This document shows positions 30,423 to 45,313 of a stretch of 64,000 nucleotides of DNA, piece by piece. Every line of letters begins with the position of its first letter. Position 1 is the first letter of the stretch. Source of the DNA: Naegleria lovaniensis (taxonomy: Eukaryota > Heterolobosea > Eutetramitea > Acrasida > Naegleriidae); assembly GCF_003324165.1 (NCBI RefSeq), contig NW_025407830.1:124001-188000 (forward strand). Direction: 5' to 3'. Below the pieces are notes generated by a model. It was not told the DNA's origin. It ran no database searches and was given only the letters and a program-made list of their open reading frames with translations. The position numbers were made by a program, and so were the translations under genes.

Positions 30423-33400
30423 ATGTCTGATCATCAACAGAAGCAGCAACAACCACCCTCCAACAACACCATTCGACCATCCATTCCAATCTCTTCAAAT
30501 AATGCCACTGGAAGCAAGAGAGGAGGTGTTTTAAAACATTCTCCACCAACTCCCACATCAACCTTTCAACAGCATTTTCCAACCACACCAACCTCGGCTA
30601 CACTTCGCAAGCCACCTCCATCTCCAATTCAGACACCGTCCTCTGGGAACAATAACAACATGTTTAATTTTCAACCTTCAGGCAACACATTTGTCAGTGG
30701 AGGTCATGTGATTGTTCCGAATCGAGCAGCAACAATAGCGAATACATCATCGTCGGTCCAAAATGCTGGAACTTCTTCTCGTTTTAGTTATGCATCCATC
30801 GTTACCAATAGTAGTATTACTAGCAGCAATAGTAGCAGCAATAGTATTACGAATGGCCTTAACAATAGCAACGTCACAGCACCCAATAGCAGTAGCGGAG
30901 CCATTTTGAGGGAGGACGATCTTGATGACTCAACCTCACTCTATTCCAAGTTTTCTCATAATCTTAATAGTAGCATGCATCAACAACCTTCCTCGTCGAA
31001 GGAAAGTACCGAGTTCACTCCTCCCAAACAAAAGAATTCGTCAACATTGGACAACAAATTGGAAATGTCACCACCACAACCCTCATTGGCATTACAGATA
31101 CACACCTCCTCAAACCCTCTTTCGACACCAACAGGAGAGAGAAAGAAAAAACTGAGGAAAAGCGGATCATCATCTTCAACAAATTTATTGTCAAATGCCA
31201 CAAATATTGGGAACAACATTCACAACAATGCTACAACAATTGAAAGTCCTTCATTTAATACTACAGATTTACAGCTCAAAAAAAAGAGTTCTATTACAGA
31301 TGTTGATTCCAATGATGAAGAGGAAGACGAGTTCATTTCGGTAGAGTCTCCAACATTTGCTCTGGCTCCCTCCGTTGTTAAGAAGCACAAGATGAAACAA
31401 CAAAAATTGGGTGGAGGCTCTCCACATCAAAATGAACAAAGCAATTTGGAGATTACGAACGATTTATTAACCTCTATTGAACAATCCATGGAGGACCTTC
31501 TCGATAGCGACAATGTCGAATATAATTTTCCTGGACAAATTTATGGAGGAGGTGTTGGATCTGACGGAGAAAATTCCACTCCTGTGACTACTCATGTTCA
31601 ACAACCAACATATAATCTACCTCCATTCATGTTCTCCTCCACTAACAGCAATAGCTCAATGAGATCGGGCCCTTTCCACTCGACCTTAGACCTTAACATT
31701 CCATACATTTACACTACAAGCGAGGAAGAGATTGAGATTTCTACTAATGGCTCAATCTCTACAAACACAACAAGCACTTCATTGGAGGATTTTCAAAGCG
31801 GGTTTATTGGCTCAATCACTCCAACAACCAATGTCATTATTCAGTCACCAAATAACAAAAACGCAACTCCTTACACTAACAATCAAGCAAGAAGCGAATC
31901 CAATCGTGGAGAGAATCGTTCAACACCACCAACATCTCCTGGGTCTCCTGTAGAGAATAAGAATTTGGCTGCTTTCAACAAGGAACGTACAGGAGTGCAC
32001 GCATCTCCAACAAGTAAAACCCTACCCAAGGTAAAATCAAAGGCCGTTCTAGAGTATGAAGACGATGTCACATCTGATTCATCTGATTCCTCCACAGATG
32101 AAGAGATATTTTCGCAAGAGAGAGCAAACACCAATGGAGTCAACTTGATTGACTATTCTCAATGCCCAACACTGCAAGATATGAATCAGCTTTTTGAAAA
32201 AACGATGGAGGAATATGAATATGAAAAGAAGTTGGGATCTGAAGCACAACTTTTCATTACAAATGCTCCAAGCTTTCAATCTCTGCTGTTTGCATTGAAG
32301 AAATTGAAAGATCAATCCCTGTTGCATCACGAAAACTCCTCTAAGATTAGATCTAACATTTTTCAAACATTGAAGCGGAAAATCAAGGAATTGAACAACA
32401 AATATCAAATGCAAAGCATTGGAGTGATCTCAAGTATTAATTCCAGGAAGGAATTGGATACAGTGTTTGACATTTGTAACTTTTTACTCAATGAGGATAT
32501 CATCTACAGCATGATTCAATCTCCTATTCTATCAGATATTAATTCCGAAAAAGATTTGGAAAATATGGCAACTCTTTTAGAGAATATTCAATCGAAAATG
32601 AATGTATCCTTTAACAACTCAGTACAGGGTTACTTTAGATTATTTGACGGAACAAAGAAATGGCTCATACACGTTTTTACACACAACTTGCGAATAGTAT
32701 TTGATTTACAGTCTTCAGGAACTTTACCTTCGAACCAAGCAAGAAGATCTTCAACATCGCTCCTGTCTCTACTTCAGAGCCAGCAGAATTCTATATCCCT
32801 AGAGAAATTTATGAAATTTCTGGATAGACTTGTGAGGTTAAATTTTCTAAACGAGTATTCTCATGTACTTCTTGACGAGTTGATGTTGACACCATTTTTT
32901 GTTTCCTTGACAGCTTTCGACTTTATAGAGCATATGGGAAAATTCAGTGGGGCCCAATTTTCTGACAAGTTGCGATCCTATATCATTGAAAAATGTTGCC
33001 AGTTAATTTCTCAAACAGCAACAAGCAAGGATACCAGCCTTCTTTTTGAACTGATTGAATCTAAAATTGAAGATGAAACAGTACGCTTTGTATATCTCAG
33101 AACATTACTATTTGCAGCCAATATTCAGCACAATTATGAAAATATTGTCAAAAATCCATTGTGCTATTATTATTTCAAATTTGCCAAGATCAGTCAAAAG
33201 ATTTCTGATGAAAACTATGCAAAAATTGAGAAGGAAGTATCAGAGTTGATGGATATTTATTTCAAGCTAGTTTTTCAGCTCTTAGACAAAACTTGTACCA
33301 TCTCTACTTTGAACATGGTTCTAAAACATGAGAGTCAATTCACTAAGCTTGTTTATGTTATGGGAGATGTTGGATTTAACGAGGGTCATCTAAAGCAACT

Positions 33401-36400
33401 TCGTCAAGAGCTGATTTCATTCAAAACAACTCTAGATGCTGTTCAAAATTTCCTGACCATGTTTGCGGATGATCCTAACTTCTTTGATACAAATACTGTA
33501 CTCGATACTATTATCAAAATTCGTAGAAATATGACGGAAATGGTTCTCAAAAAAGTCCAAAAGCAAGTATCGGATTTAATTCCATTCAGCTTTGAGGATT
33601 TGGCCTTCTTTTACGAGCTTCGAACATCAGAGTTCTTTTTGGTATTATGGAGAGATCTTTATTCAAAGAACACAAACGAAAAATATAGTATTGATTCTAT
33701 CAAGACCAAGCTCATACCTGCGGTCAGAAAAAGATGGAGCGAGTATTACATTTCACTCGATAACCTTTCCATGAAGTTAAGCGAATTTTATAGCATTCTA
33801 AGGAAATGTAGATATGATACCAAACTTGATAACATCTTTTCAGGTGCAAGCAGTCTTTATGAAGACGAGTTGATGAGAGTGAGAATGACTTTCAGCGGAA
33901 AAGCTTCAGACAAAAAACCTTCTAAAGAGGATCTTGAATGGGTTTCAAAGAGGCACAACATCATTAGAAGCTTTGAAAGTATTAATTTATACAGATCATA
34001 TTTGCCAGCACTGATTGCACTTGTGGAGCATTTTGAGCCAAACTTTTCTGTTGATTTGAAAAAAGATCCAGATTACATTCAACTCAAAAAGGAGGCAACC
34101 ATCTTGACTAGTCAGAGTTTGTGGGAAGAGCAAACTTTATCCATGTTTGAGAACCAAAGAACAAGCCTTGATTCATTATCTTTCGCCAAATTTTTTAAGA
34201 ATTTTTCCGATAATCAAATGTCATTTATGAAATTACTGAGTGACAACAGTGGGTTTTCCATCATTGATTGGCTTGCTAGCTACAAATCGAATCTGGAGTT
34301 TGATAACCTGTTAGAGGTGTGCAAGAGTTACACTGACTCTGTCAAAGTTCTTCAATCATTGAAATCTTTGGTTGTAATACGAGATGCTCTTTCGGAGTTG
34401 CTATACTCTGTAGAGTCTACTGCTATTAATTTCACTTGTTTTACACATTTTCACAGTGTATTGACTAAACTTCCGATTGGAAGTGATGAATTGGTACAGC
34501 TGACAAACCTCAAAAAGAACTTCACTCTCCTTCTTGAAATGTTTGAAGAAAGAACGCGAACTGGAGGAGTTCAAGCTCTTTATGATCTTGCTGCCATAAT
34601 TGAAAGAGGTATCTTTGAGTTCAGTCTTGCTTCTCAGAACGTAATTAGTTGCAAAGTGATACCTTCTTCAAGCATGTCATCCTCGTCACCAAGCAGAAGA
34701 ATGAGCAATCAACATCAAATCATCAGCATGGAGGGACTAGTGGAGTTGAGAAACAAGTTGATGTTGAGTGAAATACCAGATAATATTAACAGCTTAGACG
34801 ACGTGCATTCAAAGATCAAACTATTTGTGAGCTATATTACTTTAATGCTTGAGCTAAGGTCATCATTGCTCGAGCTATGTCGATTTGCTCATTTTGACTT
34901 TCAAGATAATTACTTTAAAACAGTTAAGGCTTCAGAATGCACTTTCGATTCCATCCAAGAGTATCATTTGGAGGTTCTGAAAAAGATGGAAGAATGGAAA
35001 AAAATTGTCGATGATTCCCGAAACAAATACTATTTCATTAATCTCTTTAGATCGAAAGAGTCTCTACATATCTTTAATTTGCTGACCAGATACAAGGAAG
35101 ATACCAGACATGATATATTGCGAGAGTTATTAGACATTTTGCAATTGGGTGACCATAGCTTGACTATTAATGAAATTGAATCTTGTATCAACGAAATGCA
35201 AGACTTTACATTCTCCAAAGAACTGAGTGTAGCCACAAAGATGGAAAAATTATGCCTATTTATCGAAGCTTTATTCCGTAATAGAAAGGTACCATATCGT
35301 AGAGCTGATTATTCTATTCCATCAACAGTTGTATCCAAGTACTCAGTCAGCAACTTGGGAGGTTTCTTTAGGATTATAAAGCTGAGCAAGGAAAAAGAGG
35401 TCATGGAAGCCATTTTGACCATTTATTCAACTCAAAACAGACTTCCTTTGAGTGAAGAGGTTTTACTTTGCAACTCTTATGAGACAGATATTGAAGACAT
35501 TTATCTCATTCTAAATAGATGGTTCAAGTCTAGTGCAAATGGAAAAATCAACCATATATTTTGTATTGGCAATATCCACGAGTTACAATTTTCTGTTCAG
35601 TCAAAGATGCTATTACGTATTCAAGAGCAATTATCAATCATGGCTAAAGCATCAAGTAATCATGCCAAGCTGGTACTACTTAGTGGAGCAGATAGCAATT
35701 CTAGACTCTTAGTAGAGTTTTCGCAATATGTAGATGTGAATTTCAAAATTCTTCCTCACAAGTACATTTCAGCGATTCTCAACTCGTATCATGGTAATCG
35801 TGTGAAATATGTGTACTCAAATCGTACAGCCGCCGGAAAAACTCGCTACATACTTAAAGATATTTACATGAGCAAGAAAGGATATAAAAGAATTACAATA
35901 CTTGAAGACTCAACCGTAAGAGATACGGTATTTACTCTTAAAAGAACATTGAACAGTATGGACAGAAAAGACGTTGCTTTTCACTTTTCTTTATGCCCAC
36001 TTATTCCAAAGCACTTTAACTCGCTGTTCTTCGAATTGTTTTATTTGGGGAGAGTTAGAGATCGTGATACAGCGACTGTGTTCCATTTAACACCTTCCAC
36101 CCAATTCTACATTGAAATGCCAAACAGTCTTTGTGTACCTATTTTGAACGAATTTGTCTATTTTTGTGCCTATTTGCCTTCACTGGAAATTACTACAGAC
36201 GAAAATAGCTTTGATTTAACAATCTATGAGCTAACTAATAGCATCGAGGACGCTGTAGAAATTATTACTAGAAACAACTCGAAGAAGGTACAATTTGTCT
36301 GCAAGTTTTTAAAAGCATTTGAGGAAAACGTTTTCAAAAATGCTGCTCCTCATATTGCTGATTTTTCTCCTGATAAGCAATCTGACCTTGATACCAGAAA

Positions 36401-39400
36401 ATGCTTCAAACTTCTTTGCAAATATACCGGATTCAGTTTGGAGAATGCTTCCTTCTCTGTGATCAATCATTTTGTAGGTAAGTTATCTTCCGACTTTTTT
36501 TCTATTGTAACATCAATATTATGCAGAACTACTTTATGGGCAATTCCAATCCACTCTTAGATATGCATGCTTTAAAAATTGTGTCATGGAAGGAACCATG
36601 CAACTTTTTAAGCATGCAATGATCGACTTGATGATTAGATCTGCAAGAGATTTGACAGGTATTGCAGTTGAAAAAGATGCAATTTTGTCCATGGCTAAGA
36701 AATATGAAGGTAAACCGTATACCGAGGTTCTTCTATTACAATATATTGAAATGTTTGAAAACAGAATAGGTCGTTTGGAAGAACAGTCTGCTCAGCACCC
36801 GCTGGTTGCATTCTATCGGACCGAATTGGATGAGATTACAGGTATTGACCTTATTGGAATGGACACCGACAAGTTGGATCTAAACGAAGAATTGAAATAC
36901 TCTCTGATGTGCAATGGAATTAATTTGGATGCTCCTCGAGCACTTTCGCATGAAAGAGCTCAAGAAATTATTAGAAATGTAGCAGGACTAGGTAAAGAGG
37001 ATAAAAACGAGAAAATTAGAAACAATTACGTATTAACAGTTGACAATTTGAGCAAAGTGCTCATTATTTACAACAAGCTCAAGTACAATCTACCAGCAAT
37101 TTTGTACGGTGATAACGGAGTAGGAAAATCAGAGTTAACTAAATATTTAAGCACCGTGCTAGGAATTAAGTTGAAACGATTCGTTGTTAATGAAGGCCAC
37201 AGTAGCTCAGACATTTTGAACTGGATCAGTCCTCTCATAAGAGAGGCCAATCATAACCCTTCCAGGGATGTTATAGCATTCTTTGATAGGGTGAATACGG
37301 CAAACATGATGGGATTATTTAAAGAGATAATATGTGACAAAATTATCAATAACCAAGTACTTCCCAAGAATCTGAAAATTGTTGCCTCTTGTAATCCATA
37401 CCGTCTGAGAAGATATTCTGGAACAGACATAGAACAACCTTCTTCTCAAAGGCTTGATATCCTGAAAGAGAATTTACGAAATCTTCAAAGGACAACCACA
37501 CTTGACGTTCAAGCTTTTGCTCAATGCCTTGTTTACAAGGTTTATCCTCTTCCAGTTTCTTTGTTGGATTCCGTGTTTAGCTTTGGATCGCTTAAAAGTG
37601 ACATTGAACAGCTATACATACGTGCAATATTACTTATGGAAATTAATCAGGAGGATAATACTAGATCCGAAAGATTCTTTGATTGCTTTACCGAGCTAAT
37701 TTTCATATCCCAAAACTTTATTAGAAAAGTATACATGGAACGCAGCGCTGTAAACCTGAGGGATGTGAAAAGATGTATCAATTTGTTCAAGAGCTTTTAT
37801 CAGTCGCTTGCAAAACGAAACTCTTTAGATCCAGAATTTTATTTGGAGGATTCAAACTTCATCATTAAGAACTCAATACTACTTGCTCTTGGTAGCTGTT
37901 ACTATTATAGACTTACTGCTCGTAGAGAAGACTTTGTGACTGAGATTGAGAACTATCTTTCTTCAAACAAATACTTTTTATATCAAAAAGGTGATTTTAT
38001 CAATACACTCAACGAGGAGCAGAGATTTTATACCATGCATTTAAATATTCCAAAAGGTGTGGCACTTAATCAGGCTTTAAGAGAAAATATTTTCATGACA
38101 CTTGTTTGTGTCTTGAATAGAATTCCAATTTTTATCAACGGAAAAAGTGGAAGCTCCAAATCATTGTCGTTAGAAATTCTATCTTCAAACTTGAATGGAA
38201 GTGCGAGCGTGAACGCATTTTTGAAATCTCTGCCCTCTCTTGAAATATTCACATATCAGTGCTCGCAACTGTCAACACCTGAAGACGTGAAGAGTTGCTT
38301 TGAATCTGCGAGAAGATATCAGAAAAATTCTCCCAATTCCATTGCAGTGGTTCTCTTAAACGAAGTTGGACTCTTAGAGCATTCTCCGTCTCATCCATTG
38401 AAGGTGGTTAATAAGGAGCTCGATGAGGAGAGTTCAAATTATACACCCTCTGTCATTGGTCTTTCGAATTGGACTCTTGATCCCAATCTCATTAACAGGG
38501 CTGTTTATTTGTCACGACCAGCTCCCTCGACTTTTGAGTTGAAGACAACACTTTCTGGCATTGTCAATTCGGTACACTTGGATAGTAGTCTGTTTTCGTT
38601 AGCCAAGGCTTTCCATGACGTATACAACAGCCAACAAAGAAAAGATTTCTTTGGATTGCGAGACTTTTACCACTGTGTGAAATTTATCAACAGAAATTTT
38701 GATTTAGGAGCTCTGACACCAGAGCTTTTAACTGATGCTTTGACCCGTAATTTTGGTGGCTCTAGCAATGAAGAGTTTCATACCATTCTCAATATTTTCT
38801 TTTCATGTGTAGGAATGAACATCGTTCCGAATAGAAAGTTAAAATTAGAGTACATTTCAGACAATTTGACCGATACAAAAGCTCGACATCTCATGCTTCT
38901 TACTAAGAACAATGCTGCTCTTTCCATTTTATTTTCTGATTTTGGACAAATAATGCCATACTCTAACTCTGAGGTCATATTCGGCTCATCAAACTTCCAA
39001 AATTCCGCTAAAGAGCTTCAAATATGTATGGATATACAAAGAATTAAGCAGTGTATGGCTATTGGAAAAATAGTTGTACTCGTAAATTGTGAACAGCTCT
39101 ATGAGAGCTTGTACGATTTATTTAACTTGCAGTACATTGAATATGACGAGAATCGAGTTGTTGCAATCTCCTTGGGGACCTACAGCAGAATTTGTTCAGT
39201 TCACAAAAACTTTAGAGTCATTGTGATTGTAGATCAAGATGATGCATATACACGATTACCAAAACCACTGCTCAATCGATTTGAAAAACAGACACTTCAC
39301 AGAGAAGATTTATTCGACAAGCACTCCTCGGCCAATTTGCGAGCAGTGTTATCAAAGCTCCAGAGTTGGGTGAAATCAATATTTGACGAAGATGAAAGAC

Positions 39401-42400
39401 CATTTGTTAACACTCACAAATGTTTGCTTCATTCTTTGGTATTGTCATTGGACTCAAAACAAATGGAAGATAGTACACTGCACGACTTTCTCTTGAACCA
39501 ATGCAAGAATTTATTACTATGGATTACCACTACAGATGCTATAGTTAGAATGGCTTCAAAGAATTTAAGAAATAAGGAATATGCTAAAATGTATTTCGAG
39601 CAGCAAGAGCACAGAGATCTTTGTAAATTTTCTCAGTACTTGTTTGATGCCATAGAGTCACAACAAAAAAGTGGCTTGTTGAACCCACTGATTTTTACAG
39701 GATACTTCCAAGTCTGTGTGCTGACTTATTCGTCAGTCTCTGTTAACTGCAGCTCTCTACTCAGCGCTGATAGAGCCGAATACGTGGAAACGTTGTTTTT
39801 GAGCGACTTAAAATCAGATATTGAATTGTCAGAAAAGCTAAAGCAATACTTTGAAATGCCAGTTTCAACACAAAATTCTCAGCATGTCTTAATAATTCAA
39901 TGTGAGCTTGTGAATTTCGACTTGTTGAATCAAACCAAGTTTATGATTCAAAAACAAAGAAAATGCTCTGGTATACTCAATACTCAGGGAAAGAACGTAC
40001 TTTTAGTTGTTAATGTCATTCCAGGAAAGTCTAACACGACTCAGTATTTAATTGAATTCGATACCCCATGGAAATATGCTTTTATTGACGAAATTAGGCC
40101 AATGCAACATTCCATTTATGACATTTTGAATAGGCCATTCCCTGAACAGATACAACTAGCAAATGTTCGACAAATCATTAGCAACAATTTCAGAACAGCA
40201 TTGGCCATGTTAAGAAAAACAAATACCAAGATTAATGATATCACAGTTCTAATTTCGAGAACTAAAGAACTTCTCGACAATGAAGATTGTTGGAAAGTGA
40301 TTCAACCTAAAATCATGGAGATTTGTTTTGATTACTTTTCTCAGAATCAAACTAATTATTATTCGACCTTTGTTGCACAGCACATGCATGAATATTTTTT
40401 AGTAGCGAATACGTATTACTCGGCCATCCAATACTGCATTGAGAGAATATTAATCAAGTCATTCACATACCTTCTCGCAGAATTAGAGAGGAATAACAAT
40501 CTGGATTTATACTTTGAATTTAAGAAGGCAAATAGAACAGATGGAACAGCACTTTGGCTTCGACTTTTGAGCGATATGAAACGTCCATCCATTACAAACA
40601 TGTTTACTAAATATGATCAAGCAAACTCCTCCGCAGAATTGCTTCGTTGGAAACCCATAGAGGTAAGAAATGACGGAAATAATAACAGAATGTTCAAATG
40701 TCGATTCCCTTTTTCATTTGAAGTCTGTAGACACTTGCACAGCCTGAGAAGCATTTGTGAGAGCTCACGTTTTGGTGTTACAACAGCACTCCAAAATCAT
40801 ATCAACATGCTGTATCCATTCTTGAATAATTTGTCAAAAGAGTTTTCAGAATTCTTTATCTATGATTATATGTGCATGTTCGGAGAGCAATGCACAGTTC
40901 TCACAAATGAAGTACAGTATGAAATTCTCAAGAAAATGCTAGAAACAGAGCATAGCGAATCCAGCGATACAACTAGTCATATTGCTAACGCGCTTTCATT
41001 CTATTGGAAGCAAGAGAGAAGATTACAAGCTTATTATGTACTCTTTGAGACATTCCCCAAGTCTGTACTTCAAAAGAAATTCTTACAAAAGCTACTTGTA
41101 CCATCGTTGAGAGTGACATCAGTTGAGGAAATTGATATTCTACTATTCAGCGTGATTTATCATAATTTGGATCCAAGAAAAGTGGAGATTTCATACGATC
41201 CTGTTATCACAAAACAACGAAGAATGATTTGGGTGAAAACTTTGACAGACATCAAAGGTCCTGTTGAGGTCTTGACGAGTTTGATGCGCCTCACAAATTC
41301 TGGCTCTTCCATGCTTAATAATATTGGTTTTATTCATGAGAAATGGAGAAAACTACAATTCTACAAGGAGTATCTTCAAGAGATTGCTATTCCTTTAGGA
41401 ATTGTTAAAGATATATCCATGATTTTATGGCAAAATATGAAAACAAAGCCTCTCTCTTCGATGAACAGCTTGGAATTAATTCTATACTTTTTAGACTTGG
41501 TTAACAAAATTGGAGATAATCAAAAATCCACGACTGTTGACGCTAGAAAAGCCAATCTTTCGAGATTTTTTGAAATGTTTACCTCCAAGTTTCTTATCCG
41601 ACCAATTGGAAAAGATGATGAAATTGACAAATCATTTTACTCGGTCTTGGTTAGCATTGTGAAAGGAGATAATGAAAAGTTTAAACAGATTATGAAATAT
41701 CCAACCCAAAATCTAAAGGTTAGCATCTTGAAGAAGCTCCTTCTCAACAAACAAACAAAAGTGCTTGTGAATTCTGAGTTGAGAGAAATCATCAAACAGG
41801 AGCTGGGAATATCTACAACTGCATCGATCAATAGCTCAGCATCGCTCGATCAGAGCACATTTTACAGCTATTTGTGCATTTACGAATCGGTTCTTCAAAG
41901 TATTTCTGAGGAGCAAATTGCCAAGCTAATTTCCTCCATTTCAGATTCGTTCATTGATGTTCATACTTGGAAAGATATCATTAAGGAGGTACAATTACTG
42001 GCAGTGATTAGAATATCATTATCTTCGTTTGCAGACAGGTTAATTGCAGCATCTGAAAAAGGAGAATCCATACGAGCAATCATTGGATCTAACACCATCT
42101 ATCAGCAGTTATTGACCCTTCTCGATAAATCAAGTTTCAACTTCTTGAGATTGGTACTATTGAGATTGGTCGTAGAAAGAAAAGGAAGAGTCTTTTTACT
42201 GAAAACTTTCCGTTCCAAAGTTGCCGAGCATATTCCATGGATTTCTTCAGTGCTTCATGGGTTCAAATACACTGACAGCATCCCACAAAACGTCTTGATA
42301 CATGTATTGAATGGACTTGAAGAGATTGGAGCATGTGTGGACATGATTATGAGTTTACGACAACAGCAAGGAGACAACACCTCCAAGACAGAGTCCATTA

Positions 42401-45264
42401 TCAAACTCAAATCCTCACTCGAATCCATCATTCACACAGGACAACAAATTGATATTCATTCTCTTAAAAAACTATGCTACTTGGCTGTTATTGACAAGTG
42501 TTACTTGTCGTTCTGTGCTGAAACATCCATTAAGGAAAGTAGAATTGTCATGTCTGAGGAAGAGTTGGCAAGTAGAAATACCATCGACATCACCAAGCTC
42601 AAAAATTATCTCCTCAAGCATGTCTTGAAGGATGAAAAAGAAGTATTGATGGCTATCAAATTTGCTACCAATGCATTTGATGACAGTAATTTCTTCTACC
42701 TCAATGAGAATACCACTCTGGAGAATTTGACCTTGGTTCACATTGTACATCATGTTTGTTCCATTGCTCTTTCAAATTTCTCTTCCGATCAATTCTGGTG
42801 GATGCTTTTATTTGAACCCTTATCTATGAAAGATAAATATTTACCAAGCGTAACCGATGATGCCAGAAGTCAAGTCATTAACACAATCAATAACAGTGGC
42901 GGCATTATAAATTGGTACCGCTGTGCAAAGGGCCACGTTTACTTTATTGATTTGTGTGGACTTCCTTTGGAACAGGCTCAATGCCCAGAATGTGGGCTTC
43001 CAATTGGAGGCTCTGACCATGTTCCTCACTATTCAAACGATAAGATCAAACATGAAGAGGATCTAGCACCAACAGGCTATGCTGTTTATGAATACTTTAA
43101 AGAACGAGATTTAAAAGCTACTGTTCGTTCCTTGTCACCAATAGCTTTTCGAGTTGTCAGACTTGTTATACATTCATTGCTTATTACTGGATCTTCTCTA
43201 TTTCCAGAAAGAGAAGATGAGTACAAGGCTCTCTTCCACAAGTCAATGGACGTATCATCCATTACCAATCTTCATGAATATCTATTGTCACACATAAGAA
43301 ACGATTGGAGTATTATTATTGAACTGTTGGGAGAAAATAATGAAGAGAAGGCAAGCGTATTATTGTTTAATATTTTGGAACTATTTAGCTACTCATCAAA
43401 ACAAATGGAACTTAAGAGAAAATCGAACACAAAACAACAACCAGGAATTGTTTCACGAGACTTGTCCACCAAGACTGGAAGAAATGCTTGGGAAAATCAC
43501 TTCAATGGCTGCGTTTCAATGGTGATGGAAAATGCTACAAAGAAGTATCAATTATATTTCAAACAATTGGACAATTTCCAAAAGAGAAGTCATGATCCAG
43601 TCACCAATGTATTGCTATTCTCGCCAGAATCGACCTCACAGCCAATATTACCCCTCATGGATCCTATCAGCCAGTTGTGGAATATCAAGGTACCAATTAC
43701 CTATGAACAATTCAAACTCGCCTTTATCAATGACAGAGTAGAGCAGAAATATCCAATATTGAACCTCTTTATTCAGAATGAACCAATGCTCTATGCCACA
43801 AGATACATTCCACATGTGATCAAATGGCAAAAATTGATCATGTCTACCTTTTCCCGAAGAATTGATAGGCACTATGCAAGAACTAGAACTGTTCGAGACG
43901 TGTTATCAGAATTTAATTCTGCCATGGCATTGTCTCCTGTCATTTTACAAATGGGTTCAGACAAGAAGGCATCGATCGAAAAATTATTTGAAGGATGGGC
44001 CAAAGCATTTAACCATAGTTGGAAATTTATTGATCGATACAAGTGCTTGCCTCTTCCTAATTGGTGTAGAAATATTGTCATGACCAAAGATACTCCACTC
44101 TCGTTTTCTATTCCAGACGAGTCGGGGCAAGATGAAGGCATTTGTTCACTTGCTGTGACGCAATTCTTAATTGACAAACATAATGAGGTGATTGAAAAGG
44201 TAGGAAAATTCTTCAATAAGAATGTAGAAAACACTCCAATTGAAATTTCAAGCCGATTTGTTTCCAAACATCACCTTATTGTATTTAATATCGAAGAAGA
44301 GCTTGTATCAGTTATTGCAGAATCGAAATTGAGCGAACCAATATTACTCAATATTACTAGTAGTGACAATTCCAACAAACAAAATTCCAGACACAAGTTT
44401 GACTATGAAAGAATTGAACAATTTATTTTGACCAAATACTTGTCAGGCAAGCCAAAGATCAAGTTAGAATTGGAAGGCTTCTTATTCTTGAACGAAACAC
44501 GATACTCGAGCGGATTTGGAGATCAAATTGGAGGACCAGTGAGCGAACTCAAACGAAAAATCAAGCAATTAGAAATTCCAACAGATATCAAACAAGCGAT
44601 CATTCTCGAGATGAGAGCAAATGAAACTAGTTTAGATTTAATTCAAGCCTGTTTAAGACAAGTGGAGGAATGTATTTCATTCTTGCAAGCTATTTCAAGT
44701 TCTAATAATTTGGAAGGAGTGGAAAAGATGTCCATCAGCGATTATTTACATAACATTTTGCTTGTAGATCCATCTACCACATCCAATCAACCATTATGCA
44801 ACATTTCGAATATTATGATTCATGTCAAATTGTGCCATCTGTTATCATTATGGCAATTGTTGGAGAATGAGCTTTCACCAGGAACCGCCATTGAATCTTC
44901 TATCATTTCAAGCAAGTACAAGCGTGTCATTCCATCACCTGTTCTCACTCACTTGAAAGAATTCAAAGAAAAGCTCTCACTTTCTGATCTTTCAACGTTG
45001 ACATGTTCCATTAAGGAATTGTTACTCTCCTATTTCACAAACGAAACATTGGATTCGGAGATTCCTCTCAAGCAAATGCTGGAAATTACTCCTGCTATAG
45101 AGAGCATGCCACAAATTTCCAAACAAACCAAACAAACGGACAGCGCTGACAATAATGGAGGAAAAAAACTTGGTGATTTCAAGTGGCTGCAATTGTTGTC
45201 TGATGAATTGAAAACAGCACACCTGTTTGAAGTGTATTGTCAACTCACAACTAGCTCTCAATAA
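30423..45264 (+). CDS. Giant RNF213/mysterin-like AAA+ E3 ligase with RZ finger
   Basis: Two exons (30423-36477, 36527-45264) with a 49-bp intron give 4930 residues, close to human RNF213 (about 5200). Residues 1-560 are Asn/Ser/Thr/Gln-rich. A degenerate P-loop (NRTAAGKT) lies near residue 1803. Two well-formed AAA modules follow: Walker A GDNGVGKSE near 2213, with its Walker B region reading FFDRVNT; and GKSGSSKSL near 2556, with LLNEVGLLEHSP and a sensor-like GLSNWTLDPNLINRAVYLS, both diagnostic of RNF213. Near residues 4148-4180 is an RZ-type finger (YRCAKGHVYFIDLCG … CPECGLPIGG). I find no RING finger. RNF213 homologues are giant ubiquitin ligases that act on lipid droplets and on bacterial LPS. 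Walker B residues differ from consensus in both modules (Glu to Arg; Asp to Asn). Confidence 0.9.
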
Positions 45265-45313
45265 AATGAACTTTTGTGATTCAAAAAATTCAGTGTAAAA
45301 ATGTGATTTTAAT

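Noticed and set aside
31883-32414. Antisense ORFs across the RNF213-like gene
   Set aside because: Shadows of the long plus-strand frame with no domain of their own.
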